59,883 nt of DNA, from NCBI RefSeq assembly GCF_900100195.1, contig NZ_FNES01000020.1, positions 1 through 59,883 on the forward strand, written 5' to 3'. The notes beneath the pieces are model-generated. The model did no database searches. It was not told the origin of the DNA and saw only the letters and a list, made by a program, of their open reading frames with translations. Below are positions 46,375-56,723 of the stretch, piece after piece. A program made the position numbers and the translations under genes. This DNA comes from Billgrantia gudaonensis (lineage in GTDB: Bacteria; Pseudomonadota; Gammaproteobacteria; Pseudomonadales; Halomonadaceae). The number at the start of each line of letters is the position of its first letter. The stretch's first letter is position 1.

Positions 46375-48413
46375 TTCACGCGCTGGCCGGGCTCGGCGCC
46401 GCTGTCCGGCGAGAGCAGGTAGATGCCGTCGCCGCTACCCGCCGCCAGTACCATGCCTTCGGAGACGCCGAAGCGCATCTTGCGCGGCGCGAGGTTGGCC
46501 ACCATGACGGTGAGGCGCCCCTCCAGTGCCTCCGGCGCATAGGCCGAGCGAATGCCGGCGAAGACGGTGCGAGTTTCGCCGCCCAGGTCCAGGGTCAGTT
46601 GCAGCAGCTTGTCGGCCCCCTCGACGTAGTCCGCCTTGGCAATGCGGGCGATGCGCAGGTCGACCTTGGCGAAGTCCTCGAAAGCGATCTCGGCGGCGAC
46701 GGGATCTTCCGTCAGCGGACCCTTGGGGGTTTCCTTCAGTTTCCGTTCTTCCACCAGATCCTCCTTCGATGCCTCGATCATGGCATCGATCTTGTCGCGT
46801 TCCACGCGGGTCATCAGCGGCTTGAACTTGGCGATTTCGTGATCCAGCAGCACCTCGTGGCGGCTCTCCCAGGCTAGCGAGTCGAGCTTGAGAAACTCGC
46901 GGGATGCGTCGGCCATGGCGGGGACGATGGGGGCCAGGTAGACCATCAGCTGGCGGAACAGGTTGATGCCGACCGAGCAGATATCGAGCACCTCCTGCTC
47001 GCGCCCCGGTTGCTTGGCCAGCACCCAGGGCTCGGCCTCGGCGATGTAGGTGTTGGCTTCGTCGGCGAGATCCATGATTCGGCGCACGGCGCGGCCGAAC
47101 TCGCGGGCCTCGAAGTCCTCGGCGATTTCGTCGCCGGCGGCGATGAGGCGAGCCACCAGATCCGGCTCGGCGCAGTGGGCCGAGAGCCTGCCGCCGCCGA
47201 GCTTCTTGACGAAGCCGGCGCAGCGGCTGGCGATGTTGACCACCTTGCCCACCAGATCGCTGTTCACCCGGGCGGCGAAGTCCTCGAGATTGAGGTCCAG
47301 GTCGTCGACTCTGGAGGTGAGCTTGGCGGCGAAGTAGTAGCGCAGGTACTCCGGGTTGAGGAAGTCTGCGTAGGTGGCGGCCTTGATGAAGGTGCCGCGG
47401 GACTTGGACATCTTGGCGCCGTTGACGGTGACGAAACCGTGGCAGTTCACCGCCGTGGGGGTGCGGAAGTCGGCGCCATGGAGCATGGCCGGCCAGAACA
47501 GCGCATGGAAGTAGACGATGTCCTTGCCGATGAAGTGGTAGACCTCGGCGCTGCTGTCGGTCTTCCAGTAGGCGTCGAAGTCTAGCCCTTCACGCTCGCA
47601 GAGATGCTTGAAGCTGGCCAGATAGCCGATGGGGGCATCGAGCCAGACATAGAAGTACTTGCCCGGCGCGTCGGGAATCTCGAAGCCGAAATAGGGCGCA
47701 TCGCGGGAGATGTCCCACTCGTTGAAGCCGGCCTCGAACCACTCCATCAGCTTGTTGCGTATCTGCGGTTGGACGTGGCCCTGGTTGATCCACTCGTGCA
47801 GGAAGTCGGCAAAGTCGGGCAGCTTGAAGAAGAAGTGGGTCGAGCTGCGGACCTCGGGAGTGGCGCCGGAGATCGCCGAGACCGGATCGATCAGTTCCGC
47901 CGGCGTATAGGTGGCACCACAGGCCTCGCAGTTGTCGCCGTACTGGTCCTCCGCGCGGCACTTGGGGCAGGTGCCCTTGATGAAGCGGTCGGCGAGGAAC
48001 AGCCCCTTCACCGGGTCGTACATCTGTTCGATGTCGCGGGTGGCGATGTGGCCGGCGTCGCGCAGGCGGGTGTAGATCAGCTCGCTGAAGTAGCGATTCT
48101 CTTCGGAGTGGGTGGAGTGGTAGTTGTCGAAAGCCACGCCGAAGGTGGCGAAATCCTGCTGGTGTTCACGGGAGACGCGTTCGATCAGCGCTTCGGAGGT
48201 GATGCCCTCCTGCTCGGCACGCAGCATGATGGCGGTGCCGTGGGCATCGTCGGCGCAGACGTAGTGGCACTCGTGACCGCGGCTCTTCTGGAAGCGCACC
48301 CAGATGTCGGTCTGGATGTATTCCAGAAGGTGGCCCAGGTGAATGGCGCCGTTGGCGTAGGGCAGAGCGCTGGTGACCAGAATCTGGCGCGAATCGCGAG
48401 TGGTGTGCGGCAT
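46371..48413 (-). CDS. metG: Methionyl-tRNA synthetase
   Basis: MetG charges tRNA(Met). The 680-residue product has the class I motif ANGAIHLGH, a zinc site CPKC with CEAC ten residues on, the catalytic KMSKS loop ([12 protein letters not shown]) and the C-terminal tRNA-binding dimerisation domain (from about 575, [11 protein letters not shown]). Length and architecture match the E. coli enzyme. Its stop overlaps the start of the rsxB-like gene, so the two are translationally coupled. Confidence 0.97.
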   Translation of the reverse strand: MPHTTRDSRQILVTSALPYANGAIHLGHLLEYIQTDIWVRFQKSRGHECHYVCADDAHGTAIMLRAEQEGITSEALIERVSREHQQDFATFGVAFDNYHSTHSEENRYFSELIYTRLRDAGHIATRDIEQMYDPVKGLFLADRFIKGTCPKCRAEDQYGDNCEACGATYTPAELIDPVSAISGATPEVRSSTHFFFKLPDFADFLHEWINQGHVQPQIRNKLMEWFEAGFNEWDISRDAPYFGFEIPDAPGKYFYVWLDAPIGYLASFKHLCEREGLDFDAYWKTDSSAEVYHFIGKDIVYFHALFWPAMLHGADFRTPTAVNCHGFVTVNGAKMSKSRGTFIKAATYADFLNPEYLRYYFAAKLTSRVDDLDLNLEDFAARVNSDLVGKVVNIASRCAGFVKKLGGGRLSAHCAEPDLVARLIAAGDEIAEDFEAREFGRAVRRIMDLADEANTYIAEAEPWVLAKQPGREQEVLDICSVGINLFRQLMVYLAPIVPAMADASREFLKLDSLAWESRHEVLLDHEIAKFKPLMTRVERDKIDAMIEASKEDLVEERKLKETPKGPLTEDPVAAEIAFEDFAKVDLRIARIAKADYVEGADKLLQLTLDLGGETRTVFAGIRSAYAPEALEGRLTVMVANLAPRKMRFGVSEGMVLAAGSGDGIYLLSPDSGAEPGQRVK

Positions 48414-48501
48414 GATGGCTCGATTTGTCCCAGTGAAAACAGGTCCCCGATTGTAGCCATCTTCGCGGCATGCTGCATCCGCTCGACGAGTGTCGCCGCG
48501 C

Positions 48502-49977
48502 TCAAGCGCGCAGCACGCCGAAATGGCTCAGGCCCCGGTCGGCCAGGTGCAGCGCCTGCATGCGGCTCATCACGCCCTGGTCGCAGTAGAGCAGGTACTC
48601 GCGATCCTGGGGCAGCGACTCGGCCCGTGACTGGAGCTCGTAGAAGGGGATGGCGAGCTGTTCCACTTCCGGCAGATCCAGCGGTGCCGCCTCGCGCTCC
48701 TCGGGCGGGCGAATGTCGATGACGCTGACCGACGCTCGACCGGCCAGCTCGGCGACGCCCTCGACGATGCGCACGTCATCGCCGTCGGTGGCCTTGACTC
48801 TCTCCTGCAGGCGGTCCGAACGGGTGGAAGTGGCTGCAGCGATGGCGTCGTCGAGCACGGCGAAGTCGAATGCCTGCTCGGCGGCCAGTACCTTGTCGCG
48901 GCGTGCCTGGGTGTTGGGGCGCCGCGAGATGGCGCCACAGACTTCCGGCATGCCCTCGGCAAAGCGGGCCGTGCCGATCCGGCGGGCCGTGGCGATGATG
49001 TCGAGTTTGTCCTCGGCAATCAGCGGTCGCAGTGTGGGAAGCTCGCTCACCTCGTCGATCAGGGCGAGATTGGTCAGGCTCTGACTGGAGACCTGAGCGA
49101 TGGCGTCGCCGGTGGCGAGCACGGGAATCCGCGCGCGCTTGGCGATTTCCCCGGCACTGCGCACCATCATGCGCTTGAGCACCACGCCGATGAGTCCATC
49201 GGGGATGGTGCGGTGCATTTCGCCGACGACGCCCTCGAAGGGTACGCGGATGAACTGTACCCGGTGCGAGCGGCTGTAGCGTTCCCAGAGATGGTATGCC
49301 ACCTCGCGTACGGCGCGCTCATGAGCGGGGCCGCCCATGTCGAAGAATAGGAAGTGCGTCTTGATGCCGCGGCGAATGAGCTTCCAGGCCGCCACGGGCG
49401 AGTCGAAGCCGCCCGAGAGAAGACACAGCGCCTGACCCTGCTGGCCCAGAGGATACCCGCCCAGCCCGGGCCAGCCCTGGTGAATCAGCCGTAGGCGTCG
49501 GTCGATGACGTCCACGCGAACGTCGACTTCGGGGTGGTTCAGGTCGACCTGGGCGGCCGGGGCGGCGTCGAGCAGAACGCGCCCCAGGTATCGTTCGAGC
49601 TCGGCGGAGGTGAAATCGTGCTGGCCGCGGCGCTTGGCGCTGACCCGAAAGCGGCGGCCGGCGATGGCCGATTGCCACAATGCCGCCAGTCGTCGCCCGG
49701 TATCCTCGAAGGAAGAGAAGGGGACCTCCTCGACGACCTGTACGGAGTGAATGCCGGGGATGCGCGTCAGTGTCGCTTCCAGCTCGCTGCGCCGTGCCGT
49801 GGTCAGCGAACCGTTGACGCTGACTTGCAGAGAATCCCAGCCACCCTTGATGCGTACGGATTCACCGAACGAGGTTAGCGTATTGCGCACGTTGGTGACC
49901 AGGCAACGGGTCATCTGCTGGCGCACCGGGCGCGACTTGATGGTGATTTCCGGGAACAGCTTGAGCAGGTAGTACAT
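48502..49977 (-). CDS. thiI: tRNA 4-thiouridine synthase ThiI with rhodanese domain
   Basis: ThiI inserts sulfur at U8 of tRNA and takes part in thiazole synthesis. The 491-residue product has an N-terminal ferredoxin-like/THUMP region, the PP-loop [15 protein letters not shown], the cysteine in [14 protein letters not shown] equivalent to Cys344 of E. coli, and a C-terminal rhodanese domain with the active cysteine in [13 protein letters not shown]. It lies 88 bases upstream of metG in the same direction. Confidence 0.95.
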   Translation of the reverse strand: MYYLLKLFPEITIKSRPVRQQMTRCLVTNVRNTLTSFGESVRIKGGWDSLQVSVNGSLTTARRSELEATLTRIPGIHSVQVVEEVPFSSFEDTGRRLAALWQSAIAGRRFRVSAKRRGQHDFTSAELERYLGRVLLDAAPAAQVDLNHPEVDVRVDVIDRRLRLIHQGWPGLGGYPLGQQGQALCLLSGGFDSPVAAWKLIRRGIKTHFLFFDMGGPAHERAVREVAYHLWERYSRSHRVQFIRVPFEGVVGEMHRTIPDGLIGVVLKRMMVRSAGEIAKRARIPVLATGDAIAQVSSQSLTNLALIDEVSELPTLRPLIAEDKLDIIATARRIGTARFAEGMPEVCGAISRRPNTQARRDKVLAAEQAFDFAVLDDAIAAATSTRSDRLQERVKATDGDDVRIVEGVAELAGRASVSVIDIRPPEEREAAPLDLPEVEQLAIPFYELQSRAESLPQDREYLLYCDQGVMSRMQALHLADRGLSHFGVLRA

Positions 49978-50019
49978 CGCGGTTCGCTTGTCGAAGATTC
50001 GTAAAAACAGTGATTTGTC

Positions 50020-50025
50020 AGTATA
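50020..50025 (-). promoter_or_regulatory. Possible -10 element for thiI
   Basis: On the minus strand TATACT at 50025-50020 lies 43 bases before the thiI start. No clear -35 is seen. Confidence 0.35.
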
Positions 50026-50076
50026 CCAGAGGTTCGGCCCATGCTCTTTCCGAGCCTTCCCGTCTCCAGACGCAAT

Positions 50077-50098
50077 GCGCCCGGCGATGGCCGGGCGC
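50077..50098 (-). terminator. Hairpin downstream of the 93-residue hypothetical gene
   Basis: GCGCCCGGC (50077-50085) and GCCGGGCGC (50090-50098) form a nine-pair stem with a four-base loop, 25 bases after the stop of the minus-strand gene at 50123. It lacks a T-run. Confidence 0.45.
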
Positions 50099-50122
50099 AG
50101 AAAGCGAACTGGCGGTCGGCGT

Positions 50123-50404
50123 TCAGTAGAGAGCCTGCTCCTCGCTTACCACTTCCTTGAGCAGTTCCAGGAACAGCTTGTCGGCTTCGGAGTGCTCATC
50201 CGGGTCGTCGGGAATGTGCACGCTGGTGGTGTCGGAAATTTCGTTGGCGATGTGCGTCATCACGTCCCGGGGTGTGTCCTGGCCCAGGTGGCGCCGGGCA
50301 ATCTCCAGTGACTGCTCGAGGATCTTGGGATCCTGCAGCAGCTTCTTGATGAAGCCGCGTAGTTCGTTGATGACACGAGTCTTCTGGATTTCCGAGGATG
50401 ACAT
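50123..50404 (-). CDS. Small acidic helical protein (hypothetical)
   Basis: The product is 93 residues from ATG 50404 with AAGGAG nine bases upstream. It is predicted helical with a basic first half (NELRGFIKKLLQDPKILEQS) and an acidic second half (HIPDDPDEHSEADKLFLELL). I recognise no family and see no membrane helix. The longer open frame upstream has low-complexity Arg-rich sequence and no ribosome-binding site, so I do not use it. Confidence 0.65.
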   Translation of the reverse strand: MSSSEIQKTRVINELRGFIKKLLQDPKILEQSLEIARRHLGQDTPRDVMTHIANEISDTTSVHIPDDPDEHSEADKLFLELLKEVVSEEQALY

Positions 50405-50850
50405 GGCGATCTCTCCTTGTCGTGATGAGCCCTGTCGGCGTTGCCGCGACGATAGCACGTTTGCCAGGCGCACACAGCGGGCGAGCTTGGCCCGCAGCGA
50501 CCCGCGGAGGCGTCTCCAGCGGGGACAGCTGCACCGGTCGTGTACGAAATGGCTTACAAAGAGGGGAGCTTTTGGATTCGCTCTAGCGCTCATGATGAAG
50601 TTGGACAGTTGGTTAAAAAGCGTTACGATGAGTTACATAGGAATGGCTTGGTGCTTTCCGGTGAGCAACTTGGGCTTTTTGACTAAAGTTAAGCTAATCC
50701 ATCCTGACCTGATCCTTCAGGCAAGCGCATTCACCAGCGACTGGCCGATGAGACGGGCGAAAGGCGGAGCGGCACGAGGGGTATCGTACGGCTGACAGGT
50801 GGATTCGAAAAGCAAAAGCAATCACAACCGTACGGCGACAGGGACTACCA
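50405..50850. other. Divergent intergenic region before the Lap-type adhesion operon
   Basis: The 446 bases contain no convincing gene. The right half (50590-50720) is clearly more A+T-rich than its surroundings and holds a good sigma-70 promoter at 50601-50629. The remaining 220-base leader to the outer-membrane protein gene could hold regulatory sites; none is recognisable. Confidence 0.6.
50601..50629 (+). promoter_or_regulatory. Sigma-70-type promoter for the adhesion operon
   Basis: TTGGAC at 50601-50606, a 17-base spacer, then TACGAT at 50624-50629. The transcript would have a 5' leader of about 215 bases before the ATG at 50851. Confidence 0.55.
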
Positions 50851-53046
50851 ATGGCTTCATCACAAGAAACGCAGCGCATTACGTGGGGACAACGGAGCGG
50901 CCGGATGGCGAGCCTGGCAGGGCTCACCTCCACGCTGGCACTCCTTCCGCTGGCCTCGGCCATGGCGCAGGGGTTGCCTCAGGGAATGTCCTCGTCTGGT
51001 TCCGCCGACCTGCGAGGAGTCATCCAGCAGGCCATGGCCACCAACCCCGAGGTTCGCGCCGCCTGGAACGAATTCCAGGCATCCGGCCATGACCGGCGCG
51101 AGGCGTGGGGCAACTATCTTCCCAGCATCGATATTTCGGCCGGGGTCGGCCGTGAGGACCGCGAAGATGATTTTCGCGGCAGCTACGATAGCCAGTTCGC
51201 CGAGCTTTCTCTCAATCAGATGATCTACGACGGCTTCGCCACGCAAAGCGAGGTCGAGCGTCTGGACCGAGCCCGCTTGGTGCGCTACTACGAACTGCTG
51301 GGGGCCAGCGAGGAGGTCGCGCTCGAGGCGGCGCGCGCCTATCTCGATGTACGCCGCTATCGTGAACTGGTGACGCTGGCTCAGGAGAACTACGCGGAAC
51401 ACATGCGCGTCTACGATCAAATCGAGGAGCGCGTGCGTTCCGGCGCCGGCCGCGGGGTCGACCTGCAGCAGATCAACGGCCGCCTGGCGCTGGCCGAGTC
51501 CAACTTGATGACCGAGGCCTCCAACCTGCACGACGTGTCGGCGCGCTATCAGCGCATCGTCGGCGATCTGCCGGCGGAAAACCTCGCGCCGGCTCCCGAA
51601 CTGGACGAGCGGATTCCCGCCTCCGTGGCAGAGGCCGTGGATCTGGCGTTCCAAGGCAATCCCGACTTCCATGCCGCCATCGAGAACATTGAGGCCAAGC
51701 GCGCCGAAGAGAGCCAGACCCAGGCGGCCTTCCAGCCGCGGCTCGATCTGCGTGCGAGAACCGGCACCTACGAGAACAACGACGGGAGCTACGACCCGCT
51801 GGGCAGGCGCGATCGCCATCGGGTCGAACTGGTCGCCAGCATGAACTTGTACAACGGCGGCAGCGACCTGGCCTCGTTCCGTGCCGCGAGCGAGCGGGTC
51901 GAACAGGCCACGGACCTTCGCGACAAGGCGTGTCACGACGTTCGCCAGACCGCCCAGATCGCTTACAACGACACCCAGCGCCTGCGCGAGCAGCTCGACT
52001 ATCTCAACCAGCACCGTCAGTCCATCGACCGTGTGCGCGGCGCCTACCAGCAGCAGTTCGACATCGGCGAGCGCACCCTGCTCGACCTGCTGGACAGCGA
52101 AAACGAATACTTCGAGGCCAGCCGTGCCTACGTCAATGCGGTCTATGACATCCGCATCGCCGATGCCCGGACCCTGGCCGCCATGGGCGAGCTGATGCAG
52201 TCACTCGAGGTGATGCGCGAGGACATGCCGACCCTGGCGGAGCTGGGCAGCGATGGCGTTTCTCTCGACCCCGATACGGTGTGCCCGGTGCAGGGGCCGT
52301 CCGGTTTCACTCTGGACGATCTCACTCGTGGACTCGGTTCCACGGCGCCCGCTCCCGAGCGCGCGCCGGACGTCACGCTCTCTGCCGATGCCCTGTTCGC
52401 GATCAACAGTGCGGAGCTCGACCCTGGCGCCCGCGAAGAGCTGGATGAACTGGCCGACCAGATTCGTCAACGCGACGACCTGGCCCGCGTGTTCATCGCC
52501 GGCCATGCCGACAGCACGGGCAGCGATGCGATCAACGATCCGCTCTCGCAGCGGCGTGCCGATAGCGTAGCCAGCTATCTGGTGAGCCAGGGAGTCAGTG
52601 CCGACCTGATCGAGACTCGCGGCTATGGCTCCGGCGACCCGGTGGCCAGTAACGATAGTGCCGACGGTCGACGCCAGAATCGTCGGGTCGAGGTGACGCT
52701 CGAGAGTCGCGGAGAAAGCGCCGCGAACTTCGATCTCGATTCATCACCAAACGTTTCCCAGCTGTCGAAGCCGACGGAAACCTCCGGCGAGCGGCAGGTC
52801 GCCTCCGAATCCAGTGCGACGGAAACTCGCGAGACATTCCTCCAGGTGGCCGCTCTCTCTCGCCAGGAGGCCGCGGAGTCATTGCGCAACACCCTTACCG
52901 ACACCCTCGATGAGCCCACCCGGACGGCCAGTGGCGGCGGACTCCATCGGGTCCTGGTCGGGCCGCTCACGGCCGGTGACCTGGATTCGGTCCAGCAGCG
53001 ACTGGGCGACCTGGGTTATCGGGACGCCTACGTCACGCGAAGCTGA
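50851..53046 (+). CDS. TolC-family outer-membrane protein fused to OmpA and SPOR domains
   Basis: The product is 731 residues. A signal peptide with a long n-region ends near AMAQ (about residue 40); ATG 50905 would give a more usual one. Residues about 52-465 are a TolC/LapE-type channel with the duplicated helical repeat (MATNPEVRAAWNEFQASG, later FQGNPDFHAAIENIEAK). Residues about 505-625 are an OmpA peptidoglycan-binding domain (VFIAGHADSTGSDAINDPLS, QRRADSVASYL). Residues about 660-731 are a SPOR-like domain (TFLQVAALSRQEAAESL, then HRVLVGPLTAGD), a family that binds denuded glycan strands. It heads the exporter operon and should be its outer-membrane channel. Confidence 0.88.
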   Translation: MASSQETQRITWGQRSGRMASLAGLTSTLALLPLASAMAQGLPQGMSSSGSADLRGVIQQAMATNPEVRAAWNEFQASGHDRREAWGNYLPSIDISAGVGREDREDDFRGSYDSQFAELSLNQMIYDGFATQSEVERLDRARLVRYYELLGASEEVALEAARAYLDVRRYRELVTLAQENYAEHMRVYDQIEERVRSGAGRGVDLQQINGRLALAESNLMTEASNLHDVSARYQRIVGDLPAENLAPAPELDERIPASVAEAVDLAFQGNPDFHAAIENIEAKRAEESQTQAAFQPRLDLRARTGTYENNDGSYDPLGRRDRHRVELVASMNLYNGGSDLASFRAASERVEQATDLRDKACHDVRQTAQIAYNDTQRLREQLDYLNQHRQSIDRVRGAYQQQFDIGERTLLDLLDSENEYFEASRAYVNAVYDIRIADARTLAAMGELMQSLEVMREDMPTLAELGSDGVSLDPDTVCPVQGPSGFTLDDLTRGLGSTAPAPERAPDVTLSADALFAINSAELDPGAREELDELADQIRQRDDLARVFIAGHADSTGSDAINDPLSQRRADSVASYLVSQGVSADLIETRGYGSGDPVASNDSADGRRQNRRVEVTLESRGESAANFDLDSSPNVSQLSKPTETSGERQVASESSATETRETFLQVAALSRQEAAESLRNTLTDTLDEPTRTASGGGLHRVLVGPLTAGDLDSVQQRLGDLGYRDAYVTRS

Positions 53047-53121
53047 GCCGGTGCGCCAGTCGGTGTCGAGTGGCACCGGCTGGCGTCGTTCATGCATTCC
53101 GGCTGAAGTCGAGAGGTGTTC

Positions 53122-55296
53122 GTGAGCCAACAGGAAAATCTGGAGGCGACGCTCGATGACGGGCGTTCGTCAGCCGTTCGAGACGAGCTGCTGGAGTGTT
53201 TGCTGAGCGTGGCTCGTGCGCACGATCACGATGCCACGCCAGAGTCGCTCGTTGCTGGGCTGCCGCTCGAGGAAGGTCGCTTGACCCCGGCCGTCTTCCC
53301 GCGTGCGGCGGCCCGTGCCGGCATGACGGCGCGCATCGTCAAGAGCCGTCTGGTACAGCTGAACCCGGCCTTGTTCCCCGCCGTGCTGCTCCTGGAGCCG
53401 GGCCGGGCGTGCTTGCTGGTGGCGCTGGACGTCAAGGCGCGCAAGGCAAGGGTGATCTTTCCGGAACTTGGCGATGCCGTCTCGGAGGTGAGTCTCGACG
53501 GGCTGCAACGCAGCTACAGCGGCCAGGCGATCTACGTCAGGCCACGCTTCCACTTCGATGCGCGGGGGCCAGAGGTCAAGAAACAGCGTGCGCGCCACTG
53601 GTTCTGGGGCGTGATCCGCGAGAACCGCAAGCTCTACCGCGACGTCATCGTTGGCTCGGTGCTGATCAACCTCTTCGCGGTCGCCATGCCGCTGTTCGTG
53701 CTCAACGTCTATGACCGCGTGGTGCCCAACCAGGCGACCGAAACGCTGTGGGTACTCGCCATCGGCATCTTCATCGTGCTGTGCTTCGATCTGGCCCTGC
53801 GGCTGATGCGCAATGCCTTCGTCGATCTGGCGGCGAGCCGCGCCGATGTCAAGCTGTCGTCATCGATCATGGCCCGGGTGCTGGGCATGCGCATGGAGGC
53901 GAGGCCGGCGTCGACCGGCTCCTTCACGGCCACGCTGCAATCCTTCGAATCGGTGCGGGCCTTCATCGGTTCCGCCACGGTGGTCGGCCTGGTCGATCTT
54001 CCCTTCGTGCTGATGTTCGCCGCGATCATCGCCCTGATCGGCCCACCGCTTGTGATCCCCGTGCTGGTGGGCATCGTCGTGGTGCTGCTCTATGCCCTGG
54101 CGGCCCAGGGCAAGCTGCATGAGCTTTCCGAAACCACCTGGCGGGTCGGCGCCCAGCGCAACGCCACCCTGGTGGAGTCGGTCTCGCACCTGGAAACCGT
54201 CAAGGCGCTGCGTGCAGAGAGCCGCATTCAGAGCATCTGGGAGAAGGCCAGCGCTTACCTTTCACGGACGGCCGCCCAGCTCAGGCTGGTCAGTTCCTCC
54301 GTGTCCAGCATGGCGTTGTGGACCCAGCACACCGTGGCGGTGGCGGTGATCATCATCGGCGTCTACCAGATCATCGAAGGCAACCTCAGCCAGGGCGGGC
54401 TCATAGCCGCCTATCTGCTCTCCTCGCGGGCCATGGCGCCGGTCAGCCAGGCGGCGGCACTGCTGGCTCAGTATCACCAGTCCTCGACGGCGCTGGAGTC
54501 GCTCAACGACGTGATGGACAAGCCGGTCGAGCGCCCCGAAGGCAGCCACTTCATCACTCGGCCGGTGGTGCGCGGCGATATCGCGTTCGACAAGGTGTCG
54601 CTGCGCTATCCCGAGTCGGAGAGCGAGGCCCTGCGCGATGTGTCGCTGCGGATCAAGGCCGGGGAAAAGGTCGCCTTGCTGGGGCGCGTCGGTTCCGGCA
54701 AGTCGACCCTGCACAAGCTGCTGCTGGGGCTTTACCAGCCCACCGCCGGGGCGGTGATGATCGACGGCGTCGACATCCGCCAGTTCGACCCACTGCAGCT
54801 GCGTCGCCATATCGGCTACGTGCCCCAGGACGTCAGTCTCTTCTTCGGCACCCTGCGGGAAAACATCGTTGCCGGCGGCGGCAGCGATGGCGTCGAGGAC
54901 GAAGCGCTGTTGCACGCCGTGAAACTGAGCGGCCTGGAATCGCTGGTCAACGGTCATCCTCAGGGCGTCGAACTGCCGGTCGGGGAGCGCGGTGGCATGC
55001 TTTCCGGCGGGCAGCGCCAGGCGGTGGCCATTGCCCGTGCCGTGGTGCATGACCCCCAGATACTGTTGCTCGATGAGCCGACCAGCTCGATGGACAACGC
55101 CAGCGAGGAGGCCTTCAAGAGCCAGCTGACGACTTATGCCGAGGGCAAGACGCTGCTTCTGGTGACTCACCGCACCTCGCTGCTGTCGCTGGTGGACCGC
55201 ATCATCGTCGTCGACGGCGGCAAGGTCGTTGCCGATGGCCCGCGCGACAAGGTCGTCGAAGCCCTGCGTAAAGGACAGATCGGGAGGGCCAACTGA
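53122..55296 (+). CDS. Type I secretion ABC exporter (LapB-like)
   Basis: The product is 724 residues from GTG 53122, five bases after GAGAGG. The N-terminal 130 residues are a C39 peptidase-like domain without a recognisable catalytic cysteine-histidine pair, as in LapB/HlyB exporters. The membrane domain (about 160-435) starts near VIVGSVLINLFAVAMPLFVLNVYDRVVPN. The ATPase has Walker A GRVGSGKST, signature LSGGQRQ and Walker B ILLLDEPTSSMD. It should export the repeat adhesin at the end of the window through the TolC-like and HlyD-like partners encoded beside it. Confidence 0.93.
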   Translation: MSQQENLEATLDDGRSSAVRDELLECLLSVARAHDHDATPESLVAGLPLEEGRLTPAVFPRAAARAGMTARIVKSRLVQLNPALFPAVLLLEPGRACLLVALDVKARKARVIFPELGDAVSEVSLDGLQRSYSGQAIYVRPRFHFDARGPEVKKQRARHWFWGVIRENRKLYRDVIVGSVLINLFAVAMPLFVLNVYDRVVPNQATETLWVLAIGIFIVLCFDLALRLMRNAFVDLAASRADVKLSSSIMARVLGMRMEARPASTGSFTATLQSFESVRAFIGSATVVGLVDLPFVLMFAAIIALIGPPLVIPVLVGIVVVLLYALAAQGKLHELSETTWRVGAQRNATLVESVSHLETVKALRAESRIQSIWEKASAYLSRTAAQLRLVSSSVSSMALWTQHTVAVAVIIIGVYQIIEGNLSQGGLIAAYLLSSRAMAPVSQAAALLAQYHQSSTALESLNDVMDKPVERPEGSHFITRPVVRGDIAFDKVSLRYPESESEALRDVSLRIKAGEKVALLGRVGSGKSTLHKLLLGLYQPTAGAVMIDGVDIRQFDPLQLRRHIGYVPQDVSLFFGTLRENIVAGGGSDGVEDEALLHAVKLSGLESLVNGHPQGVELPVGERGGMLSGGQRQAVAIARAVVHDPQILLLDEPTSSMDNASEEAFKSQLTTYAEGKTLLLVTHRTSLLSLVDRIIVVDGGKVVADGPRDKVVEALRKGQIGRAN

Positions 55297-56723
55297 TGGC
55301 GAACCGCAAGCCAACTGCCGAACAGCAAGGCTTCGAGGCCATCGGGCGATTTTCCACGGTGGGCGGTAAGCCGTTTCGACCTCTGATCGATCGGCTCTTC
55401 GCGCGCCGTGTCACGGCAGCGCACTTGAACCGCGACTGGGCCAGCGATGCGGACTGGGCGCGCATGCAGCAGGATCCGATGCGAGCACGTGCCTTGCTGT
55501 ACGTGTTCCTGCTCGCCGTCGTAGCGCTGATCGTCTGGTCGTATTTCGCTTCGATCGACGAAGTGACCCGCGGTGCCGGCCGTGTCATCCCTGCGCAGCA
55601 GCTGCAGCGCATCCAGTCGCTGGATGGCGGCGTGGTGCAGGAAATCCTCGTGCGCGAAGGTCAGGTGGTCGAAAAGGGCGAGGTGTTGATCAGTATCGAT
55701 CCGACGCGCTACGTGTCCGACTTTCGTGAGAATCGCGCCCAGGCCCTGGCGCTGCGTGCGCGCATCGAACGCTTCCGGGCGCTGGTGACCGACACGCCGT
55801 TCAATCCCGATGAGCAACTGCGAGCCGAAGTGCCGGACATCGTCTTGCAGGAGCGCCAGGTCTACGAGAGCCGTCGCGAGGAGCTCCGCGAGCAGGAGAA
55901 CGTGCTGCGCGACCGCATTCGTCAGCGCGAGCAAGAGCTGCGTGAGGCCAATGCGCGCTTGGAGGCGGCCGAACGCGAATTCAACATGGCCAGTCGCGAG
56001 CTCAATCTCACTCGACCGTTGCTCGAGTCCGGAGCCGTGTCGGAAGTGGACATCCTGCGGCTCGAGCGCGAGGTCTCGCAGGCGCGCGGTGAGCGCGAAC
56101 AGTCGGAGGCCGCGGTGGGGCGCCTCGAAGCGGCCGTAGAGGAAGCCGAAGGCCAGCTCAGCGAGCTCGGCAGTGAACGGCGTAGCGACTGGCGCAATGA
56201 CCTGGCCCAGACGCTTGGCGATCTCAATGCGCTGAATGAATCGAGTACCGGGTTGCAGGATCGCGTGCGCCTGGCCGAACTGCGCTCGCCGGTGGATGGC
56301 GTGGTGCAAAAGCTGGAGATCAATACCGTTGGTGGCGTGGTTCAGCCTGGACAGGAGGTGGTCAGCGTCGTGCCCAGCGACGAACAGTTGCTCGTCGAAG
56401 CGCGGATCGCCCCTCAGGACATCGCCTTCTTGAGCCCTGGCCAGCCGGCGACCATCAAGCTCACGGCCTACGACTACAGCATCTATGGTGGCCTGAAGGC
56501 CGAGCTGGACCACATCAGTGCCGATACCATCACCGACGACGACGACAACACCTTCTATCTGGTGCGAGTCCGCAGCCTGGAAGGCGAATCGCTGGACAGC
56601 GACATTCAGGTCATTCCCGGCATGACGGCTGAGGTCGACATCATGACTGGCAAGCGCACCGTGATGCAGTTCCTCCTCAAGCCGGTGTTGCGAGCCTGGC
56701 GCGATTCCATGGGAGAACGATGA
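55296..56723 (+). CDS. HlyD-family membrane-fusion protein (LapC-like)
   Basis: This is the periplasmic adaptor of a type I secretion system, 475 residues. A cytoplasmic N-terminus of about 65 residues precedes one membrane helix (ARALLYVFLLAVVALIVWSY). The first lipoyl half contains GAGRVIPAQQLQRIQSLDGG, followed by a long coiled coil (about 150-320) and the second half with LRSPVDGVVQKLEINTVGGV. It starts in TGATG overlap with the exporter gene and ends in ATGA overlap with the LuxR-type gene. Confidence 0.93.
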   Translation: MANRKPTAEQQGFEAIGRFSTVGGKPFRPLIDRLFARRVTAAHLNRDWASDADWARMQQDPMRARALLYVFLLAVVALIVWSYFASIDEVTRGAGRVIPAQQLQRIQSLDGGVVQEILVREGQVVEKGEVLISIDPTRYVSDFRENRAQALALRARIERFRALVTDTPFNPDEQLRAEVPDIVLQERQVYESRREELREQENVLRDRIRQREQELREANARLEAAEREFNMASRELNLTRPLLESGAVSEVDILRLEREVSQARGEREQSEAAVGRLEAAVEEAEGQLSELGSERRSDWRNDLAQTLGDLNALNESSTGLQDRVRLAELRSPVDGVVQKLEINTVGGVVQPGQEVVSVVPSDEQLLVEARIAPQDIAFLSPGQPATIKLTAYDYSIYGGLKAELDHISADTITDDDDNTFYLVRVRSLEGESLDSDIQVIPGMTAEVDIMTGKRTVMQFLLKPVLRAWRDSMGER

